Assembly: GCF_000296405.1 (NCBI RefSeq) | Contig: NZ_JH815195.1 | Span: forward strand, 125,789-183,202 | Direction: 5' to 3' | Source of the DNA: Corynebacterium otitidis ATCC 51513 | GTDB taxonomy: Bacteria; Actinomycetota; Actinomycetes; Mycobacteriales; Mycobacteriaceae | DNA: 57,414 nucleotides | Part shown: piece after piece, positions 1-8,941 of the stretch | Numbering within the stretch: position 1 is the first letter of the stretch | Layout of the letters: each line of letters starts with the position of its first letter | Translations under genes and position numbers: made by a program | The notes under the pieces: model-generated | Database searches by the model: none | The model's input: only the letters and a program-made list of their open reading frames with translations | What the model was told of the DNA's origin: nothing

Positions 1-204
1 GGCGCGCACGCCGCCGGCGACGAGCGCGAGGACCGCGCCGCCGGCCGCGGCGGCGACGCCGACGATGATCTCGTCGCGGCGCGGGGCGCCGGCGGGCTGG
101 CTGCCGGCGAGCAGGAACTGCAGCGCGGCGAAGAGGAACGCCACGGCCGTCGCCAGCAGCAGGCGGTACGCCCAGATGAGCGAGGCGGGCTTGGGGTCGG
201 CCAC
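1..204 (-). CDS. membrane protein, 3' part outside window
   Basis: Reading leftwards from a GTG at 204, two bases after the stop of the preceding gene, the frame stays open to the window edge (68 codons). It starts VADPKPASLIWAYRLL and shows one clear hydrophobic segment (about residues 10-32), a short polar turn with Arg-Arg-Asp, then an Ala/Val/Gly-rich second segment. The tight spacing suggests co-transcription with the preceding membrane gene after hemB. In C. glutamicum two small membrane proteins also follow hemB, before hemE; that positional match is the only functional hint. The function is unknown and the C-terminus is not visible. Confidence 0.6.
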   Translation of the reverse strand, partial: MADPKPASLIWAYRLLLATAVAFLFAALQFLLAGSQPAGAPRRDEIIVGVAAAAGGAVLALVAGGVRA

Positions 205-206
205 GG

Positions 207-758
207 TTAGCGCCGCGCCCTGTCCGGGCGCGCCCAGTCGGCGGACTCCTTCTTGAACAGGAGGATCGTCGCGACGATGGCGAGCACCCCCACGGCGATG
301 ATGAGGGCGCCGTCGGCGAGGAACCACGCCACGTGCAGGTCGCTTGCTCCCCCGCCCCCGCCGAGCGGCACGGCGAGCCGCACGGCGAAGAAGATCCCGA
401 AGACGAGCAGCGCGACGCGCGCGCCGCCGGCGGACTTCGAGCGGCGGAGGTACATGCGCAGCATGACCGCGACGACGGCGACGATGACGAGGCTTAACAG
501 GGCGCCGATAAGCGTCGCGGCGACGACGGCGGCGCGCAGCAGCCCGTCGCCGGGCACGTCGGCGCCGGCGTCCTCGAGCTGGCTGCGGGCCGCGGCGATC
601 GGCCCGGACATGTCGAGCAGCGCCATGGTGGCCTGCACGATCTGGTGGGCGACCTCGACGACGAGGATGACGACCCACAGGCGCGCCGCGAGGCACACCG
701 CCTCCGGGGCCTGGGGTCCCGAGCCCTGCCGGGTCGAGGTCGCTTGAGTGGCGCTCAC
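207..758 (-). CDS. hypothetical membrane protein downstream of hemB
   Basis: About 183 residues from a GTG (protein VSATQATSTRQ...). A TTG at 797 would add 13 residues, so the start is uncertain. Four hydrophobic segments are visible: LWVVILVVEVAHQIVQ, AAVVAATLIGALLSLVIVAVVAV, VALLVFGIFFAVRLAVPL and GALIIAVGVLAIVATILLF. The positive loop MYLRRSKSAGG and the Arg-rich tail are consistent with an inner-membrane protein. I do not recognise a named family. It lies in the haem-gene run and is followed two bases later by another membrane protein, an arrangement matching the small membrane genes between hemB and hemE in C. glutamicum. No catalytic motif is visible. Confidence 0.65.
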   Translation of the reverse strand: MSATQATSTRQGSGPQAPEAVCLAARLWVVILVVEVAHQIVQATMALLDMSGPIAAARSQLEDAGADVPGDGLLRAAVVAATLIGALLSLVIVAVVAVMLRMYLRRSKSAGGARVALLVFGIFFAVRLAVPLGGGGGASDLHVAWFLADGALIIAVGVLAIVATILLFKKESADWARPDRARR

Positions 759-933
759 GTCCGATCCATCCCCACGGTCGACGACAAAACTTGCCAATGC
801 GCCCCCTTCGCGCGGGCCCGCGTGCTCAGCCGGCGCCGCGCCGAGGGCGCTACGAAAAAGGGGGCCGGCGCTATCGGCCCCCGCCGGGTGCCCAGCCTAG
901 CCGACCGGGCCCCGGCGCCCCGGTGGTACTCCG

Positions 934-1926
934 CTAGAGTTCCTTGGCGAGGTCGATCGCGGCGTAGGTGAGGATCTGGTCGGCGCCGGCGCGCTTGATG
1001 GAGAGCACCGCCTCGGCCATGACCCGCTCGGCGTCGATCCAGCCGCGCTCGCCGGCGGCCTTGATCATCGCGTACTCGCCGGAGACCTGGTAGGCCGCGA
1101 CCGGCACCGGGGAGTTCGCCGCGGTGTCGCGCAAAACGTCGAGGTACGGCAGCGCGGGCTTGACCATAACGAAGTCGGCGCCCTCCTCGACGTCGAGGTT
1201 CACCTCGAGGGCCGCCTCGCGGGCGTTGGCCGGGTCCTGCTGGTAGGCGCGCCGGTCGCCCTTGAGCGAGGAGCCCACGGCCTCGCGGAAGGGGCCGAAA
1301 AACGCGGAGGCGAACTTCGCGGAGTACGCCATGATCGCGACGTCCTCGGCGCCGTCCTCGTCGAGCGCGGCGCGGATCTCCGCGACCTGGCCGTCCATCA
1401 TCCCCGACGGCGAGACGACGTGCGCGCCCGAGCGGGCCTGCTCCACCGCCATCGCCCGGTAGAGGTCGAGGGTCGCGTCGTTGTCGACGACCTCGCGGCC
1501 GAGCCGGTCGACGGTAAGAACCCCGCAGTGGCCGTGGTCGGTGAACTCGTCGAGGCAGGTATCGGCGATGAGCACGACGTCGTCGCCGAAGCGCTCCCGC
1601 ACCGCGGCGAGCCCCCGGTTGAGGATGCCCTCGGGGTCGAGGCCCGCGGACCCGGTGGCGTCCTTGTCCTCGGGGCGGGGCACGCCGAAGAGATCGACGC
1701 AGCGCACGCCGGCCTCGGCGGCGCGCTCCACCTCGCTAAGGAGCGAGTCGATGGTGTGCTGGTACACCCCGGGCATGGAGGTGATCTCCCGGGGCTCGTC
1801 GATCCCGTCGGCGACGAACATCGGCAGGATGAGGTCGCTTTGGTGCAGCCTCGTCTCGCTGACGAGCCCGCGCATCGCGGGCGACTGGCGCAGGCGCCGC
1901 GGCCGGCGGCGGATGATCTTCGACAT
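934..1926 (-). CDS. hemB: delta-aminolevulinic acid dehydratase (porphobilinogen synthase)
   Basis: Condenses two 5-aminolevulinate molecules to porphobilinogen, a cytosolic step of haem synthesis. The chosen start is the ATG at 1926, preceded by GAGGAACTT, giving 330 residues, the normal family length; an upstream open stretch looks non-coding. The Schiff-base lysine is K256 in VMVKPALPYLD and the second active-site lysine is K204 in AYSAKFAS. The metal loop DTCLDEFTDHGHC (residues 122-134) has Cys-Asp-Cys where the classic zinc type has three cysteines, a mixed site seen in actinobacterial HemB. It follows hemD by about 106 bases in the same direction. Confidence 0.96.
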   Translation of the reverse strand: MSKIIRRRPRRLRQSPAMRGLVSETRLHQSDLILPMFVADGIDEPREITSMPGVYQHTIDSLLSEVERAAEAGVRCVDLFGVPRPEDKDATGSAGLDPEGILNRGLAAVRERFGDDVVLIADTCLDEFTDHGHCGVLTVDRLGREVVDNDATLDLYRAMAVEQARSGAHVVSPSGMMDGQVAEIRAALDEDGAEDVAIMAYSAKFASAFFGPFREAVGSSLKGDRRAYQQDPANAREAALEVNLDVEEGADFVMVKPALPYLDVLRDTAANSPVPVAAYQVSGEYAMIKAAGERGWIDAERVMAEAVLSIKRAGADQILTYAAIDLAKEL

Positions 1927-2032
1927 AAGTTCCTCGATCCTCTCCTCGGGACGCGTGCCGGGTCGGGCTCTGTTGCGGGCGCCGGCCCTCAAATCAAACG
2001 TAGCGGGCGGCCCGCCCGCGCGCGGGCCTTAC

Positions 2033-3814
2033 TTAAGCGCCGGCGGCGGGCTTCCCGCCCGAGGGCTGCGGGGTCTTCGTCCCCGCGGCCGGCGCGGCGG
2101 TCTCGGCCTTCTTACGGGCGCGGCGCTTCTTCTTCGGCGGCGGGAGCTGCCCCGCGGCGCGCAGCGCCGCGACGTGCGCGGCGAGCGCGTCGACAAGCGA
2201 GGGCATGTCCGCGACCTGCGGCACGACGTCGACCCGAAGGCCCAGGTCGCGGGCGGCCTGCTCGGTGGACGGGCCGATCGCGGCGATGATCGTGCGCTGG
2301 TGCGGCTTGCCCGCGATGCCGACCAAGTTCTTCACCGTCGACGGGGAGGTGAACGCCACCGCGTCGAAGCCGCCGGTCTTGATCATCGAGCGGATGTCCG
2401 CGCTCGGCGGGGCGGCGCGCACCGTGCGATAGGCGACGATGTCGTCGACCTCCCAGCCGAGCTCCTTGAGACCCGCGACGAGCGCGTCGCTGCCGATGTC
2501 CGCGCGCGGCAGGAGCACCCGGCCCACGGCGTCGATGTCCTCGACGAAGGTGGGAAACACCTCGAGCAGCCCGCGGAGGTTCTGCTTGTCACTCGGCGGG
2601 GTGAGCTCCGGGCTAAGACCCAAGGAGCGGACCTCGTCGGCGGTCTTCTGGCCGACGGCGGCGATGTTCACCCCGGCAAAAGCGCGGGCGTCGAGCCCGA
2701 ACTCGGCGAGCTTGTCGCGCACCGCGTGCACCCCGTTGACGGAGGTGAACACGATCCAGCGGTAGCGGCCCTCGACGATGCCCTTGACGGAGCGCTCCAT
2801 CTGCGCGGGCGTGCGCGGCGGCTCCAAGGAGATGGTGGGCACCTCCTGGGGGATCGCGCCGTGCGCCGCGAGGCGCGCGCTCATGGGGCCGGCCTGCGAC
2901 TTCGCGCGCGGCACGAGCACCCGCCAGCCGTAGAGCGGCCGGTTCTCCCACCACGAGTACTTCGAGCGCGAGTCGACCGCACTGCCGATCGTCACGACGA
3001 GCTTGCCCGCGAGCTCCGCGTCGAGCTGCGCGAGCGTTCCCAGCGTGACATCAAAGGTGCGCTGCAGGCGGGTCGTGCCGTGCGTCGTCACCGACGCGGG
3101 CGTCTCCTCGGGCATGCCGTGGGAGACGAGCTCGCCGGCGATGGTGGCGAGGTCCTCCTTGAACGCCTGCAGCACGAGCGGCTGCGGCGCGGAGACGAGG
3201 CGGGCCCAGTCGACCTTCTCGGTGGAGACGTCCGTCTCGGTGTAGGTCGGCCCGAGCGCGATGCCCGCGTACGACGGCACCGTGGAGGGCAGCGACATGC
3301 CCGGCACGACCTGGAAGTCCACGCCGCTCGCGGCGACGGCGTTGATCTCCGCGAGGATCGCCTCGCGGGTGAGCGGGTTCCCGGAGACGAGGCGCACGAC
3401 CGTCTCCCCGGCCCGCGCGGTCTCGATGAGGCGTGCTGCGCGCTCCTCGGGCGGCTCCGCGGCGTCGGCGGCGGTGATCTCCGCGGCGGTGGGCGCCGGC
3501 GGGCGCGGCGGCTTGCGGCGCGCCCCGGAGGCCTTCGCCTCCTCGACTAAGCGCTCGTAGTCGCGGCGCGCGGCCTCGAGCTTCTCCTCGGGCACGGGCA
3601 CCGCGGAGGCGATGATCTCCGTGACGCTGTCGAGCACGTCTCCGTCAACGACGGCTATGGCGGTGTTCGCGAGGATCTCCCGGGCCCGGACGGTGAGCAG
3701 ATCGGGGTTCCCTGGCCCGGCACCGACGAACGCCACCTTGCCGGCGGGGCGGGGGGCATCGGTGCTAGTCTGTGCCGTACTTATCTGCTTGTTTATCTCG
3801 AACTCCTTTGACAC
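2033..3814 (-). CDS. hemD: uroporphyrin-III C-methyltransferase / uroporphyrinogen-III synthase fusion
   Basis: Two-domain protein. The N-terminal part (about residues 25-265) is a SUMT-type tetrapyrrole methylase: KVAFVGAGPGNPDLLTVRA is the SAM/substrate loop, and VRLVSGNPLTR and VVPGMSLPSTVPSYAGI follow. The C-terminal part (about 295-545) is the HemD uroporphyrinogen-III synthase fold, starting WRVLVPRAKSQAG. Such fusions are usual in Corynebacterium and mycobacteria and couple haem and sirohaem/cobalamin precursors. The tail is Lys/Arg- then Pro/Ala-rich (KKKRRARKK...) and probably disordered. The start is uncertain: GTG 3814 is the first plausible codon, giving about 593 residues, but an AAAGGAG lies just inside it with no ATG/GTG at the right distance. 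Confidence 0.9.
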   Translation of the reverse strand: MSKEFEINKQISTAQTSTDAPRPAGKVAFVGAGPGNPDLLTVRAREILANTAIAVVDGDVLDSVTEIIASAVPVPEEKLEAARRDYERLVEEAKASGARRKPPRPPAPTAAEITAADAAEPPEERAARLIETARAGETVVRLVSGNPLTREAILAEINAVAASGVDFQVVPGMSLPSTVPSYAGIALGPTYTETDVSTEKVDWARLVSAPQPLVLQAFKEDLATIAGELVSHGMPEETPASVTTHGTTRLQRTFDVTLGTLAQLDAELAGKLVVTIGSAVDSRSKYSWWENRPLYGWRVLVPRAKSQAGPMSARLAAHGAIPQEVPTISLEPPRTPAQMERSVKGIVEGRYRWIVFTSVNGVHAVRDKLAEFGLDARAFAGVNIAAVGQKTADEVRSLGLSPELTPPSDKQNLRGLLEVFPTFVEDIDAVGRVLLPRADIGSDALVAGLKELGWEVDDIVAYRTVRAAPPSADIRSMIKTGGFDAVAFTSPSTVKNLVGIAGKPHQRTIIAAIGPSTEQAARDLGLRVDVVPQVADMPSLVDALAAHVAALRAAGQLPPPKKKRRARKKAETAAPAAGTKTPQPSGGKPAAGA

Positions 3815-4095
3815 TCGCGCGGCCCGCGGGGCCGTGGCCCGGCGCCCGGGGCGCGGGCGCCGCCCATGCTTGGGGGCGGCCCGGCCCGCCGGCCGGGGCG
3901 CGCGAGGCCGCCTCATAGCGCCGGCCGCTTACCGGGCGCGGGGCGGGACGGCCGTGGTCTCGCGGCGGCCCGTGGCTTCGTCCGGATGCCGTATTCGCGC
4001 GCCCCGAATCCGGGCACCCGAATACAACCGCCTTCCTCACGGTGTGGTATCCACACTTTAAAAGAGCGAAAGGGAAATGAAAAACCGCGGCGGTC
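3815..4095. promoter_or_regulatory. 281-base hemD upstream region with nested inverted repeats
   Basis: This gap inside the haem run is locally AT-richer than its surroundings (about 3985-4085) and carries two inverted repeats. GTGTGG-TAT-CCACAC at 4042-4056 is a perfect 6+3+6 palindrome. GTATTCG at 3991-3997 pairs with CGAATAC at 4019-4025. On the minus strand an A/T-rich stretch (TTTTAAAG) lies beside the palindrome. No gene is evident. I infer a hemD promoter with an operator-like site, although the repeats could also act as RNA hairpins in a read-through transcript. Confidence 0.4.
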
Positions 4096-4485
4096 CTAAC
4101 CTCCACGCGCGCGGCCGGCGGCCGCGCAGATGGCGCGCGCCACGCCCGCGGCGTCGTCGACGGTGACGATGATCGCGTCGACGGTCGCGTTGGTGAGCTC
4201 GACGATGAGCGCGCGGCGGGGGCTGCGCTTGTGGCACGCGACGAAGATGATGCGCCGGTGGTCGGGGCCGGTCACCACGGTTCCGGTCGCGGTCAGCCCC
4301 TTGATGCGGGTCGCGGCGCGGCGGTGCGCGGTGGCGACCTCCGGGAGATGCAGGCCGTCGTCGATGACGCGCACCCCGGTGATCTTCCTCGTCGGCACCG
4401 TAAGATGCGAGCGCCTAGCGGCGAGCTTCTCCCACCAGCCGAGGTGGATGGTGAGTTCCCGTTCGGTGAGCTGCACCGTCGCCAT
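4096..4485 (-). CDS. conserved hypothetical protein, PH-like fold resemblance
   Basis: 129 residues from ATG 4485, behind AGGGAGCCTCG; an open extension further upstream overlaps hemC and is unlikely. The protein begins MATVQLTERELTIHLGWWEKL and contains the pattern W-EKL...VP..KITGVRVIDD and later RALIVELTNATVDAIIVTVDD. It resembles the small actinobacterial proteins whose sheet-rich layout is PH-like (WEKLGALR...VRVVDD...LVVEL...VVSVDDPE). No catalytic residues or membrane segments are visible. It sits between hemC and hemD in the same direction. The role is unknown; the PH-like assignment is from memory of the family pattern and needs a profile search. Confidence 0.75.
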   Translation of the reverse strand: MATVQLTERELTIHLGWWEKLAARRSHLTVPTRKITGVRVIDDGLHLPEVATAHRRAATRIKGLTATGTVVTGPDHRRIIFVACHKRSPRRALIVELTNATVDAIIVTVDDAAGVARAICAAAGRARGG

Positions 4486-4556
4486 CGAGGCTCCCTTAAT
4501 CGTCGAATAGACACCGCCCGCGCCCCGCTCGTCGCCGGGGCGGGCGCGCCCGCCGG

Positions 4557-5465
4557 CTAGTCGCCGGCCGGGGCCATAATACCGGCCGCGCCCGCGTCGA
4601 GCAGCTTCTCCGCGAGCGCGACGCCGATCTCCGCGGCCCGCTCCGGCGGGCCGGTGAGCTCCTCGACGAGGCGGGTGGAGCCGTCGGTCGCGGCGACGAC
4701 GGCGCGCAGCCGAAGCCCGGCCGGATCCGCGACGGCGAGCGCCCCGACCGGCGCGGTGCAGCCGGCCTCGAGGCGGGCGAGCACGGCGCGCTCCGCACGA
4801 ACGCGCGCGGCGTCGCCCTCGTCGACGAGCCCGCGAAGCAGCTCCTTGGTGTCCTCGTCGTCCGAGCGGCACTCGACGGCGAGCGCGCCCTGCGCGGGCG
4901 CGGGCACGAAGCGGCGCGGGTCCAACACCTCGGTGGCGCGGTCCCCGCGGCCGACGCGGGTGAGCCCCGCGTAGGCGAGGATCACCGCGTCGAGCTCGCC
5001 GGAGTCGACCTTGCCCATACGGGTGTCGATGTTGCCGCGCAGCGGGCGGATCTCAAGATCCGGGCGCAGCGCCGCGAGCTGCCCCACGCGCCGCGGCGCG
5101 GAGGTGCCCACCTTCGCTCCTTTAGGCAGCGTCTCGAGGGTGAGCCCGTCGCGCGCGACGAGCGCCTCGCGGGGGTCGGCGCGCGTCGGGGTGACGCCGA
5201 AGACGCGCTCGTCGGGGGCGGTGGGCAGGTCCTTGTTCGAGTGGACCGCGACGTCGCACTCGCCGTTAACGAGCGCCTCGCGGAGCCGCTCGGTGAACAC
5301 GCCCACCCCGATGCGCTCCACCGGGGAGTGGTTGACGTCGCCCGGCGTGGTGACGATCTCGAGCTCGGCGGCGCGGCCCGCGGCGATGAGCGCGTCGCGG
5401 ATCGTGCCGGCCTGGGTGCGGGCCAGCTCGCTGCCTCGGGTGCCCACCTTGAGGGTCTCGGTCAC
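4557..5465 (-). CDS. hemC: hydroxymethylbilane synthase (porphobilinogen deaminase)
   Basis: Polymerises four porphobilinogens into hydroxymethylbilane. 302 residues, a normal length. The N-terminus [14 protein letters not shown] is the family signature. C236 in [14 protein letters not shown] is the cysteine that holds the dipyrromethane cofactor. The Asp/Arg region includes VHSNKDLPT, where D79 is the catalytic aspartate, and [12 protein letters not shown]. Its ATG overlaps the hemA stop by four bases (ATGA), so the two are translationally coupled. It ends in an Ala/Gly-rich tail. Confidence 0.97.
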   Translation of the reverse strand: MTETLKVGTRGSELARTQAGTIRDALIAAGRAAELEIVTTPGDVNHSPVERIGVGVFTERLREALVNGECDVAVHSNKDLPTAPDERVFGVTPTRADPREALVARDGLTLETLPKGAKVGTSAPRRVGQLAALRPDLEIRPLRGNIDTRMGKVDSGELDAVILAYAGLTRVGRGDRATEVLDPRRFVPAPAQGALAVECRSDDEDTKELLRGLVDEGDAARVRAERAVLARLEAGCTAPVGALAVADPAGLRLRAVVAATDGSTRLVEELTGPPERAAEIGVALAEKLLDAGAAGIMAPAGD

Positions 5466-6838
5466 TTGGCGCTCCTCTCCCTGGCCTGAAAGTCGCTGGC
5501 GGGCAGCTCGCTGGCGCTGACCGCCACGCCGCCGGGCGCGTCCTCCGGGGCGAGCCCGAAGAGGTCCTGGATCGCCGTGTCGTAGCTCACGCTCCCGGAC
5601 TCGGCGGCCAGCTGCTTGATGCGCACGGTCGGCTCGTGGAGCAGCTTATCGACGACGCGCTGCACGGTGCGCGTCACCTCGGAGAGCTCGTCGCCCTCGA
5701 GCCCGGGGGCGCGGCGCTGGAGGCGCTCGAGCTCCCCGCGGGAGATCTCCGCGGCCTTGCTGCGCAGCGCCGCGACCGTCGGGCCGATGGCGCGGACCCG
5801 CTGGCTAGCTAAGAACTCCTGGACCTGGCCCTCGACGATCTGCTCGGCCAGCCTCCTCGCCTCCCCCGAGGCGGGGCGCTTCTCCAGGTCGCGGCCGTCC
5901 TCGTTGCGGCGCAGCCACTCGATGTTGATCAGGTGCACGCCCCTGATGCGGGCGGCCGCCTCGTCGATGTCGCGCGGCAGCGACAGGTCGACGAGCGTGA
6001 GGTCCCTCGAGCGGGCGGCGGGGATGTCGCCCGCGGTGATCGTGTAGCGGCCCGCGCCCGTCGCGGAGACCGCGAGGTCCACCGGACCTAGCGCCTCGTG
6101 GCGGCGCTCGAAGTCCACGGCCGTGGCCGGCACCCCGGCCTGCCTCGAGTGCTCGGCGAGGCGGTCGGCGCGCTCGCGGGTGCGGTTGGCGATGTAGAGC
6201 CGCTCGACGCCCATCTTGCCGAGGTGGCTCGCCGCGAGCGAGGCCATCGCGCCCGCGCCGAGCACGAGCGCGTTGCGGCCCCTAAACGGGCGCTCCCCGC
6301 CGTCGCCGGTGAGGCTCGCGGCCTCGCCGAGCGCGTAGCTCACCATGGAGGCGCCCGCCTCGTCGATGGCGGTCTCCGCGTGGACGCGCTTGCCGGCGCG
6401 CAGCGCGGCCTGCAGCAGGCTGTGCAGGGTGCGGCCCACCGAGCCGTTGCCGTCGGCGGCCTGGTAGGCCTGCCGGATCTGGCCGATGATCTGCTGCTCG
6501 CCCACGACCATGGAGTCGAGCCCGGCGCACACCGTCATGAGGTGGCGGGCCGCCTCGTCGCCGTAGCGCACGTAGAGGTAGTCCCGGAGCGTCTCGGGGC
6601 TCAAGCCAGAGACCTCGGAGAGCTCCTGGACGGTGCCCTGCACGCCGCGGTGGAAGCCGTTGACCACGGCGTAGACCTCCATGCGGTTGCACGTGGAGAC
6701 GATCATCGCCTCCGCGGCGGCGCCGCTCTCCTTGAGCCGCTCCGAGACGAGGCGCACCTCGTCCTCGGTGAGGCTCACGTCCTCGAGCAGGGTCACCGGC
6801 GCCGTCTTGTAGGACATTCCCACGAGAAGGACGTTCAC
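5462..6838 (-). CDS. hemA: glutamyl-tRNA reductase
   Basis: First committed step of C5 haem synthesis: NADPH-dependent reduction of glutamyl-tRNA to glutamate-1-semialdehyde. 458 residues from a GTG start. The catalytic cysteine is C50 in [33 protein letters not shown] is the substrate-recognition signature, and [17 protein letters not shown] is the NADPH-binding Rossmann motif. The C-terminal dimerisation helix region ([18 protein letters not shown]) is present. It opens the hemA-hemC unit. The ribosome-binding sequence before the GTG is weak. Confidence 0.97.
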   Translation of the reverse strand: MNVLLVGMSYKTAPVTLLEDVSLTEDEVRLVSERLKESGAAAEAMIVSTCNRMEVYAVVNGFHRGVQGTVQELSEVSGLSPETLRDYLYVRYGDEAARHLMTVCAGLDSMVVGEQQIIGQIRQAYQAADGNGSVGRTLHSLLQAALRAGKRVHAETAIDEAGASMVSYALGEAASLTGDGGERPFRGRNALVLGAGAMASLAASHLGKMGVERLYIANRTRERADRLAEHSRQAGVPATAVDFERRHEALGPVDLAVSATGAGRYTITAGDIPAARSRDLTLVDLSLPRDIDEAAARIRGVHLINIEWLRRNEDGRDLEKRPASGEARRLAEQIVEGQVQEFLASQRVRAIGPTVAALRSKAAEISRGELERLQRRAPGLEGDELSEVTRTVQRVVDKLLHEPTVRIKQLAAESGSVSYDTAIQDLFGLAPEDAPGGVAVSASELPASDFQARERSAK

Positions 6839-7028
6839 GACTGTCAGCTCACCGCTTTCTGCCTAGGCAGGTGCGCGGGACCGGGGTGCCTAAAAAGTCG
6901 GCGTGGTCGTCTGGCCCCGAACCGGCCGGGGCGCGGGCGGGCATTCCATCCTGTGGTTGACCACGCGATCCGTCCCGCGATGTAGCCGCCCGCCGGGTTG
7001 CCGCCAGCTTAATGGCGCCCACCTGGGC

Positions 7029-7331
7029 CTACAACAAAGCCAGCGCTAACTCATCATTGTCAACCTCCCAGCACGCGAACTCCTCGTCGTCGACGAGGAC
7101 GACGGGCACGCGGTCGCCGAACTCCACCTCGAGCGCAGCATCGCTATCGACGTCGGTGATGGTGAGGCCCGCGCCCGCGGCCGCGACGACGGGCGCGATC
7201 TGGTGGGCGACGCGGTGGCAGGAGCCGCACGACTCGCGCACCATGAGCTCGACCTCGCGGGCCCCGGGCCTCGCCCGGCGCTCCTCGGGCCAGCCGGCGG
7301 GGACCTGGGCGGCGTCGTCGTGGTTGCTCAT
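7029..7331 (-). CDS. glutaredoxin-like thioredoxin-fold protein
   Basis: 100 residues. VELMVRESCGSCHRVAHQI carries a CxxC redox motif (CGSC) at the end of the first strand, followed by DVDSDAALEVEFGDRVPVVLVDD, which has the cis-Pro (VPVV) of the thioredoxin fold. The pattern matches the glutaredoxin-like DUF836 family, whose gene lies immediately upstream of hemA in many Actinobacteria, as here (190-base gap). Probably a cytosolic thiol-disulfide or mycothiol-linked redox protein; the substrate is unknown. It is divergent from the HAD gene on the other side. Confidence 0.85.
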   Translation of the reverse strand: MSNHDDAAQVPAGWPEERRARPGAREVELMVRESCGSCHRVAHQIAPVVAAAGAGLTITDVDSDAALEVEFGDRVPVVLVDDEEFACWEVDNDELALALL

Positions 7332-7475
7332 CGCCTCTAAAGCCTAGCGCCGCGGGCGGCCCGATCCGGCGGCGGCGGGCGCGCCCGCGGCCTAGAATCG
7401 GGGTCGATCTATCCCCACCCCCGCGGCGGGCGGCCGGCCCGCCCGCGACCCCTTATAGGAAGCTCTGATGCCCCG

Positions 7476-8549
7476 GTGACCAGACCCGAACCGCAGCCGT
7501 TCCCGGACTCCCCCGAGGAGTTCGTGGCCTGGTGGTCGCCGAGCCGCGGGCACCTGCGCCGCTACTTAAGCTCCAACGCGCTGCCGCCCATCGACGAGGA
7601 ATCCCAGGAAGAGGCCGGGCTCGCCGCCGCCGACGAGGCGCTCACCTACCTCTACGGCGTGGACTTCCACGAGTTCCGCGCCGGCGCGCGCTCCGTGCAC
7701 GGCGCGCTGCGCGCCGCCGGCGACTGGAGCCCGCCCACAGACGGCGGCACGAGGGCGGCGTTCTTCGACATCGACAACACCCTCATCCACGGCTCCTCGC
7801 TCACCCGCCTCGCCTACGGGCTCTACCACCGCGGCTACTTCAAGCTGCGCGACATCATCCCCATGGCGATCAAGAACGCCCGCTACCAGATCGCCGGCAA
7901 GGAGATCGCCCGCGACGTCGCCGACGGCCGCGAGATGGCGCTGCGCCTCATCGAGGGCCTCAAGGTCGACGACCTCGTCTCCCTGTGCGAGGAGATCGTC
8001 GAGGAGCACATGCAGTACAAGGCCTTCCCCGGCACCAAGGAGCTCGGCGAGCGCCACATCGAGGCCGGCGAGCAGGTGTGGCTCGTCTCCGCCACGCCCG
8101 TGCAGCTCGGCCAGATCCTCGCGCGCACCTTCGGGTTCACCGGGGCGCTCGGCACCGTCGCGGAGGTCAAGGACGGCCGGTTCACCGGCCGGCTCGAGGG
8201 CGACATCCTCCACGGATCCGGCAAGCGGCACGCGATCGCCGCGCTCGCCGACGCGCTGCAGCTCGACCTCGACGAGTGCACCGCCTACTCCGACTCCATC
8301 AACGACGTGCCGATGCTCTCCATGGTCGGCACCGCCGTCGCGGTCAACCCGGATAAGAAGCTGCGCCGCCTCGCCGGGGAAAACGACTGGCTCGTGCGCG
8401 ACTACCGCAACGTCCGCAAGGCTTTGCGCACCTGGGGCCCGGTGGGCCTCGCCGGCGCGACGTTGAGCATCGCGGGCTGGCGGGCGCGCGGGGTCTTACG
8501 CGGCGCGGCGGGCCGCCTCGCCCGGGCCGCGTCCCGGCGCCACCGCTAG
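7476..8549 (+). CDS. HAD-superfamily hydrolase, subfamily IB (SerB-like)
   Basis: 357 residues from GTG 7476. An ATG eight bases earlier reads only three codons, and TATAGGAAG lies upstream. The HAD motifs are complete: FFDIDNTLIHGS (D98 nucleophile, D100 acid/base), VWLVSATPVQL (motif II), the conserved lysine in SGKRHAIAAL, and YSDSINDVPML (motif IV). A helical cap lies between motifs I and II. The ~90-residue N-terminal extension and Arg-rich C-terminal tail (possible membrane contact) are features of the actinobacterial HAD-IB group, whose substrates are mostly unassigned; phosphoserine or lysophospholipid-type phosphates are possible. The gene lies opposite the bS22 gene. Confidence 0.88.
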   Translation: MTRPEPQPFPDSPEEFVAWWSPSRGHLRRYLSSNALPPIDEESQEEAGLAAADEALTYLYGVDFHEFRAGARSVHGALRAAGDWSPPTDGGTRAAFFDIDNTLIHGSSLTRLAYGLYHRGYFKLRDIIPMAIKNARYQIAGKEIARDVADGREMALRLIEGLKVDDLVSLCEEIVEEHMQYKAFPGTKELGERHIEAGEQVWLVSATPVQLGQILARTFGFTGALGTVAEVKDGRFTGRLEGDILHGSGKRHAIAALADALQLDLDECTAYSDSINDVPMLSMVGTAVAVNPDKKLRRLAGENDWLVRDYRNVRKALRTWGPVGLAGATLSIAGWRARGVLRGAAGRLARAASRRHR

Positions 8550-8637
8550 GTTAGGCGCGCTCCCCCGCCCCACGGCCCGCCGCCGGGGCGCGGGTCTGCG
8601 CAGCGACGCCTCCCCGGGCCTGGGCCTTAGAGACGCG

Positions 8638-8670
8638 AAAAACGCCGCCGGAGTGGATCCTCGGCGGCGT
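8638..8670 (-). terminator. rho-independent terminator of the bS22 gene
   Basis: ACGCCGCCG (8642-8650) pairs with CGGCGGCGT (8662-8670) around an 11-base loop. Read on the minus strand, the stem is followed by five T (complement of A 8638-8642). It stands 17 bases past the stop at 8687 and also separates that gene from the convergent HAD gene. Confidence 0.8.
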
Positions 8671-8686
8671 CCAGGGCGTGTGGGGC

Positions 8687-8788
8687 TTACTTGCCCAGCT
8701 TGCGACGCTGCACGCGCGTGCGGCGCAGCATCTTGCGGTGCTTCTTCTTCGCCATGCGCTTGCGGCGCTTCTTGATCACGGAACCCAT
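8687..8788 (-). CDS. 33-residue bS22-type ribosomal protein (AURKAIP1/COX24 domain)
   Basis: A complete mini-gene: ATG 8788, RBS GAGGAC eight bases upstream, TAA at 8687. The protein starts [18 protein letters not shown] and ends RVQRRKLGK; more than half of its residues are Lys or Arg. This matches the conserved actinobacterial AURKAIP1/COX24-domain peptide, whose mycobacterial form was found as an extra small-subunit protein (bS22) near the decoding site. The neighbourhood (HTH protein and proC upstream) is the usual one for this gene. It is followed by a clear terminator. Recognition rests on sequence pattern and context. Confidence 0.9.
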   Translation of the reverse strand: MGSVIKKRRKRMAKKKHRKMLRRTRVQRRKLGK

Positions 8789-8941
8789 GGAATGTCCTCG
8801 CTTCACTCTCGACTAGGGCTTGCACCTTCGCCCCGCTGCCGCGCGGCGGCGCCGGGCGAGAAACGAACTATAAGCTTAGCGGGCTGCCGGCAGTGCCGAC
8901 AACCCGCCCCCGGTGGGGATCGCTCCTTAAAAGCCTAGCTT

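Noticed and set aside
341..360. C-rich run CCCCCGCCCCCG near the left end as another slippage tract
   Set aside because: Interrupted every five bases and encodes a normal Gly-rich loop in the membrane protein; not a long homopolymer.
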